Shown: piece after piece, positions 6,700-10,223 of the stretch | Numbering within the stretch: the stretch's first letter is position 1 | Layout: the number at the start of each line of letters is the position of its first letter | From: Gemmatimonadales bacterium | GTDB taxonomy: Bacteria > Gemmatimonadota > Gemmatimonadetes > Gemmatimonadales > GWC2-71-9 | DNA length: 10,223 nt | Assembly (NCBI GenBank): GCA_013812695.1 | Contig: JACCSZ010000418.1 | Location: 1 to 10,223, forward strand | Direction of reading: 5' to 3' | Notes under the pieces: model-generated | The model's database searches: none | Told to the model about the DNA's origin: nothing | Seen by the model: only the letters and a program-made list of their open reading frames with translations | Program-made: the position numbers and the translations under genes

Positions 6700-8085
6700 T
6701 TAGAATTGGAAATACAGGAAGGGAGAGTTGGCAGCGCCGTAAATGCGTACCAGAGCGAGCACCAGCAGGCCGGCGATAGCCACTGCCGCCGCCGGTCTCC
6801 AGCGGTGACTCATCTCGAAGGAGTTCGGGCCGAGATGCGCGGTCGCCCCTGCCAGCAAGAGCATCGCACCCAGCACGGCAGCCCCAACCGGAACCGACCC
6901 ATTCTGCACGGTGAACATGGTGCGGAGAAGCGTCGTGGCGTCGCTAAAGGTCGCGGCGCGGAAGAACGTCCATCCGATCACAACCAGGAGGAACATCCCT
7001 CCCCGCTGTACGAGAACCGGGAGTCCATCCCATGCAGCACCAAAGCGGCGATAGAGTCCGAGCAGCACGCCGTGATAAGCCCCCCATACGACGAAAGTCC
7101 ATGCCGCCCCGTGCCAGAGCCCACCGAGCAGCATCGTCAGCATGAGGTTTCGGTAGGTCAACCAACTGCCGCCTCGACCGCCGCCCAGCGGGATATACAA
7201 GTAGTCCCGTAGCACCCGCGACAGCGAGATGTGCCAGCGCCGCCAGAAGTCTGACGGGTTGAGCGCCCGGTAGGGCGAGTCGAAATTTTGCGGGATATGC
7301 ATACCAAACATGAAGCCGAGTCCGACCGCCATGTTGCTGTACCCCGCGAAGTCGAAGTAGAGCTGGTAGGTGTATCCCAGCATACACATCCATGCCGAAC
7401 CGGTCGAAAGGTTAGCCACGTCCTCGAAGGCCGGGTCGATGATGGATGCGATGGTGTCGGCCAGGAGTACCTTCTGCGCCATTCCAATAATGAAGAATGA
7501 CCAGCCCATGTCGAGGTACCGACGTCGGTCCGCTCGGTCGATCCCCTCGAGATCGGCCTGTAACTCCCGGAACCGCACGATTGGCCCAGCCACGAGTTGA
7601 GAGAAGAGCGACACGTAACAGGAGAACTCCCAGAAGTTGCGCGACGGCTGGATGGTGCCGCGGTAGGCATCGACGATGTAGGTGATTGTGTGGAACGTAT
7701 AGAATGAGATTCCGACCGGGAGCAGGATGTCGAGGGGGGCAAGTGGGGGTCGACCTGCCCAGGCTGACGTCCAATTCCATGTCTCAATGGCAAAATCGGC
7801 ATACTTGAACCACGCCAGCAGCGCCAGATCCGCGACAACCGGAACCACGAGCAGCAACCGACGCTCCCGGCTACCGGTCCAGCGTCGGAACCCCAAGCCG
7901 GCTGCGTAGCTCACCACCGTAGAGAACAGCATGAGCAGGCAGAACTTCGGATTCCAATAGCCGTAGAAGACATACCCGGTGAGCGTGAGCCAGACGTACC
8001 GCGCGTTCTTGCTGCGGAGGCTCCAGAACACAGCGTATGTGATCGGGAGGAACAAGAAGAGAAAGACGGCGCTGTTAAAGAGCAT
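6700..8085 (-). CDS. MBOAT-family membrane O-acyltransferase, AlgI-like
   Basis: The 461-residue polytopic membrane protein runs from MLFNSAVFLFLFLPITYAVFW to the typical family end FLYFQF, so it is complete. Hallmarks of the AlgI/PatA/DltB branch are LPVGISFYTFHTITYIVD (about 122-139), SQLVAGPIVRF (162-172), YFDFAGYSNMAVGLG (243-257), SDFWRRWHISLSR (278-290) and LLGGLWHGAAWTF (319-331), where His325 corresponds to the invariant MBOAT histidine. In characterised systems this protein takes acyl groups from cytoplasmic donors (acetyl-CoA) and passes them across the inner membrane to a periplasmic SGNH transferase that modifies a polysaccharide. The gene starts nine bases after the stop of such a partner (8095-9450), so the two are almost certainly co-transcribed and perhaps translationally coupled. 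No clear Shine-Dalgarno site lies in the gap. The modified polymer cannot be identified because no biosynthesis genes are in view. Confidence 0.92.
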   Translation of the reverse strand: MLFNSAVFLFLFLPITYAVFWSLRSKNARYVWLTLTGYVFYGYWNPKFCLLMLFSTVVSYAAGLGFRRWTGSRERRLLLVVPVVADLALLAWFKYADFAIETWNWTSAWAGRPPLAPLDILLPVGISFYTFHTITYIVDAYRGTIQPSRNFWEFSCYVSLFSQLVAGPIVRFRELQADLEGIDRADRRRYLDMGWSFFIIGMAQKVLLADTIASIIDPAFEDVANLSTGSAWMCMLGYTYQLYFDFAGYSNMAVGLGFMFGMHIPQNFDSPYRALNPSDFWRRWHISLSRVLRDYLYIPLGGGRGGSWLTYRNLMLTMLLGGLWHGAAWTFVVWGAYHGVLLGLYRRFGAAWDGLPVLVQRGGMFLLVVIGWTFFRAATFSDATTLLRTMFTVQNGSVPVGAAVLGAMLLLAGATAHLGPNSFEMSHRWRPAAAVAIAGLLVLALVRIYGAANSPFLYFQF

Positions 8086-8094
8086 CGCGATGGA

Positions 8095-9450
8095 TCACGG
8101 GGTGGCGCTCCGGCCCACTCCCTCGATCCGTTTGGCAACGTGCGCCTCGGGGCGGGTATGGCCCAGCGAATCCGCGAGGACGCGAGCAATGCGATCAACT
8201 CCCTCGGGGGTCCAATGGTTGTCCTCGCGGTAAAACGGGAGCTCTCCTGTGCGTACATCTCCCGCTGCGGTCCCCTGGAATACGCGAAGCCCGTTAATCG
8301 TTCCGACGTTTCTTCCCCTTAGCTCCGCTTCCAAGCTGTGAAGGTCTTGCACCGCCTGCAGCACTCCTGCTCGCAGCTTCCCCCACTCGAGCCAGGGTCC
8401 GTACACGGTGAAACGGGTGGGGAGCAGGAGTACGTGGGTCTGGAGGCCCCGTGCCTCAAGCTCCCGCACCCACTGGTGGATAAACTCAGCCGTGCCGCGG
8501 ATCTCGGCCTCGGTCTGAGGCTTTCGGGCGGGGAAGGTTTCTGAGCCCCGGAACAGTATTAGGCGGCCATCCGGCAACGCATATGCTACAATGTCCTGGC
8601 CATAGGTGTTTGGGAGATTCTTATCGTCAGCCAGGCGCCGGAAGAGTCTTCGTGTAGCGTTGCTGAGCGGAGACGCGTCCCACCAGCCTGTCGCCACGTA
8701 GCGCACATACTTCAGATCTGCGATGACACCGATCCCCGAATCCAGGCCGCGTTTCGGCAAACGCCTGCGATGCTGCTCCAGGTGGACGAGAACCACCCGC
8801 CGAGGCGTCGATGAAAACCGACTCAATAGCCAGTCCAAATCGGCCAACGTCGCAGGAATCAAATGTGACCGACCACCGTTATATGACAACAGGCCAGAGG
8901 CCCGGGTGAACGCAGCAGGAAGTGTTTCCTCGTCGGAGAGGTTTGCACCGTAAATGAACGAATCTCCACCGACAAAGAGGAGGTCCGGCACCGCTCCAAC
9001 CGGAACCTCGGGATTCCGTCTATAGCCCCAGGCGTCGGTCGAAAACCGCAACGGTGGACGGCGCTCGGTTGGCGGGAGATTGCCTCTCACCGCGTTTTCT
9101 CCTGGACTACCTGCCGGGATGCGTATTGAAATATTGGTCCGGAACGGTGAGCGCCGCCCGGCGAATCGCTGTGCTGCCGCGATCGGGGAAACGCCAAGCT
9201 GGTCTACGGGCATCGCGCGGAGCCCAACATCCACAACCAGCCACGCCGCGAGCACGCTCGGTGCCAAGCGGCCCAGGCGCCAGCGCCCGTGTTCAGGCTG
9301 CATTTCTGGTAAGGCATCCGCTTGCCCCGACGCCTGCGATACGAAGAGTCGGCGATACGCCGTAATCGGCCCTTCTCTGCGCAGAGCGTTGAGTACCCTT
9401 TTCATCACCCGAATCACTTTACGAATGGGGAGTTTTCGATTCAGCTCCAC
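8095..9450 (-). CDS. membrane-anchored SGNH acyltransferase-like protein, AlgJ/AlgX-type partner of the MBOAT
   Basis: The protein has 451 residues. Residues 1-60 are basic and polar, about 63-80 (LAPSVLAAWLVVDVGLRAM) form one membrane helix, and the rest should be periplasmic. LLFVGGDSFIYGANL carries a GDS motif (Ser164), SYNGGRSH (189-196) sits near a block II position, and YREDNHWTPEGVDRIA supplies Asp410 and His412. The DxHWTPEG string closely resembles the catalytic Asp-His motif of AlgX and AlgJ. It probably transfers acyl groups supplied by the MBOAT onto an exported glycan. The first gene of a two-gene leftward operon, it is nine bases from the MBOAT start. Two starts are possible: GTG 9450, with GAGG twelve bases upstream, and ATG 9405, fifteen codons inside, with no good ribosome-binding site. 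Both keep every domain. Codon use appears more A/T-tolerant than in the genes left of 4630. Confidence 0.8.
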   Translation of the reverse strand: MELNRKLPIRKVIRVMKRVLNALRREGPITAYRRLFVSQASGQADALPEMQPEHGRWRLGRLAPSVLAAWLVVDVGLRAMPVDQLGVSPIAAAQRFAGRRSPFRTNISIRIPAGSPGENAVRGNLPPTERRPPLRFSTDAWGYRRNPEVPVGAVPDLLFVGGDSFIYGANLSDEETLPAAFTRASGLLSYNGGRSHLIPATLADLDWLLSRFSSTPRRVVLVHLEQHRRRLPKRGLDSGIGVIADLKYVRYVATGWWDASPLSNATRRLFRRLADDKNLPNTYGQDIVAYALPDGRLILFRGSETFPARKPQTEAEIRGTAEFIHQWVRELEARGLQTHVLLLPTRFTVYGPWLEWGKLRAGVLQAVQDLHSLEAELRGRNVGTINGLRVFQGTAAGDVRTGELPFYREDNHWTPEGVDRIARVLADSLGHTRPEAHVAKRIEGVGRSATP

Positions 9451-9475
9451 GCTGGCGGAGCGCCTCGATGCGCGC

Positions 9476-9667
9476 TTAGAACATTGGCCGTGCAGCGTCT
9501 GGCGGATGCTTGCTGACGCCCTTGACGGGCTTTTCCCCCTCGCCGGTCTGAAGAAACTCTCCTACGGTCACACCCAGCGCGGTCGCGATTCCTCCGCCGA
9601 ACTAATCGAGAGAGAAGCCTTTCCGCTCTCGAGTGGGGCGAAAAGCGCTGTCCGAGGACCCCGAGGC
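9476..9667 (-). pseudogene. decayed XRE-type helix-turn-helix regulator
   Basis: One minus-strand frame contains two separated pieces of a Cro/CI-type DNA-binding domain. The first, SDSAFRPTRERKGFSLD, resembles helix 1 ('LRExKGxSLxxLA'). It is followed by an in-frame TAG at 9602-9604, then FGGGIATALGVTVGEFLQTGEG, which resembles the last helix ('IAxALGVxxxEFL'). The recognition helices normally between them (roughly 30 residues) are missing. The frame then runs to a TAA at 9476-9478. With an internal deletion, a stop and no start codon, this is a relic. It lies just upstream of the acyltransferase operon in the same direction and may once have been its first gene or regulator. The piece-by-piece match is by eye. 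Confidence 0.55.
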
Positions 9668-9749
9668 TCAAGAACCGCACGTAACGCGAGAGTTCGTCCG
9701 TCCTTAACGGGCGCAGGACGGCACGGAGTCTTGTTGTCTTCGGTAGTGG

Positions 9750-9778
9750 AGTGTAAAGTGGAGATTTACAAAAGTGAA
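9750..9778 (-). promoter_or_regulatory. candidate promoter with inverted-repeat operator inside it
   Basis: Read on the minus strand, TTCACT (9778-9773) and TACACT (9755-9750) are separated by exactly 17 bases, each matching four of six sigma-70 consensus positions. An inverted repeat, TGTAAA-N7-TTTACA (9752-9770), fills the spacer and overlaps the -10 box, the usual place for a repressor site. It sits in an AT-rich patch upstream of the dead XRE gene and the acyltransferase operon, and points toward them. A weaker match exists on the plus strand (TTGTTG 9731, TAAAGT 9754). Six-base arms can occur by chance. Confidence 0.35.
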
Positions 9779-9858
9779 GTAGTGCTTACCGATCGCAGCG
9801 GCAGCTTGATAGCACCTGCTTCCCGGCCGTGTCAGCGAAGTGCCAGGCCCTTCTCGCC

Positions 9859-9895
<37 letters not shown>

Positions 9896-10223
9896 GGCGA
9901 GTCCCCGCTTTCCATAGCGTCCGCCTCAGTACGTCCCCGCCCTGCTCAGTCTGCTCCTCGCTACACTCGCCGTCTGCGCGGGTCCGGCCTAGTCGCCCGA
10001 AGGCGCGTGTGTCTCCCCACAAACTTCCCCACAGCGGCTCCAGGTTCTTCCGCGACCATCCCGCTGCGGGAGGCGCCGGCGCGAGTGGGCGCTTGAGGAG
10101 GCCGGACGCCGGCGACAGTCTTCCCGCAGCCAGCTTGCGCGGCCCCAGGAGCCCCCAGAGCCGGAGGACAACTGCTGACGGTCTCGACGGAGTTAGGACC
10201 GAGCGCGGGAAGCCGAAAGTCAT
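9896..10223. other. GC-rich stretch after the tRNA fragment, no convincing gene
   Basis: A minus-strand frame is open through much of this segment, but its translation is Pro/Arg/Leu-rich, lacks recognisable motifs and runs across the tRNA fragment. It is more likely composition than a gene. Small palindromes are present (CCCGC-T-GCGGG at 10060-10070; GCGCCGGCGC at 10073-10082). A near-tandem pair, TCTCCCCACAAA-CTTCCCCACA, lies at 10012-10033. Part of the region may belong to whatever sequence displaced the tRNA 3' half. Confidence 0.4.

Noticed and set aside
9698..9721. CCGTCC-N12-GGACGG inverted repeat
   Set aside because: Six-base GC-rich arms are expected by chance here, and it is not placed at a gene end or promoter.

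Overview
The window is high-GC bacterial chromosome encoding proteins of a Gram-negative-type envelope: an Omp85-like outer-membrane barrel, a lipoprotein and an MBOAT polymer acetylase. A Gemmatimonadota-like or other soil-type lineage would fit the protein style and the GTCACCCTGAGC-type palindromic repeat. This is inference, because no marker gene is present.

Layout. Bases 1-102 hold the last 33 codons of a HAD-type phosphatase. After 25 bases comes a signal-peptide-bearing, POTRA-plus-barrel outer-membrane protein (128-1714). A 39-residue membrane peptide lies on the minus strand (1752-1871), divergent from a diacylglycerol-kinase-family lipid kinase (1971-2855). A radical SAM enzyme with a B12-binding-like N-terminal half follows (3056-4627) and ends 4 bases before a 69-base inverted repeat (4632-4700). 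This left half is uniformly GC-rich, with strong G/C preference at third codon positions.

From about 4740 the character changes. A 5'-truncated gene fragment (4740-4986, minus) is followed by about 390 bases without a gene. Then comes a three-gene surface-polymer acyl module. It has a lipoprotein with an FN3 domain and an SGNH esterase domain (5375-6619, plus). Convergent with it is a two-gene operon transcribed leftward: a membrane-anchored SGNH acyltransferase-like protein (9450-8095) and an MBOAT acyl-transporter of the AlgI type (8085-6700). The pair resembles the AlgI/AlgJ-AlgX writer module of bacterial exopolysaccharide O-acetylation. The lipoprotein could be the matching esterase or an accessory transferase.

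The right end (9451-10223) looks like recombination debris. It holds a decayed XRE-type regulator with an internal deletion and a stop codon, a promoter-like site with an inverted repeat inside it, a clear 5' half of tRNA-Cys(GCA) whose 3' half is missing, and 328 GC-rich bases with no convincing gene. The truncated gene on the left, the half tRNA and dead regulator on the right, and an apparently lower GC content in between suggest that the acyl module was acquired as an island and has since been partly eroded. I see no CRISPR array, complete insertion sequence, transposase or integrase.
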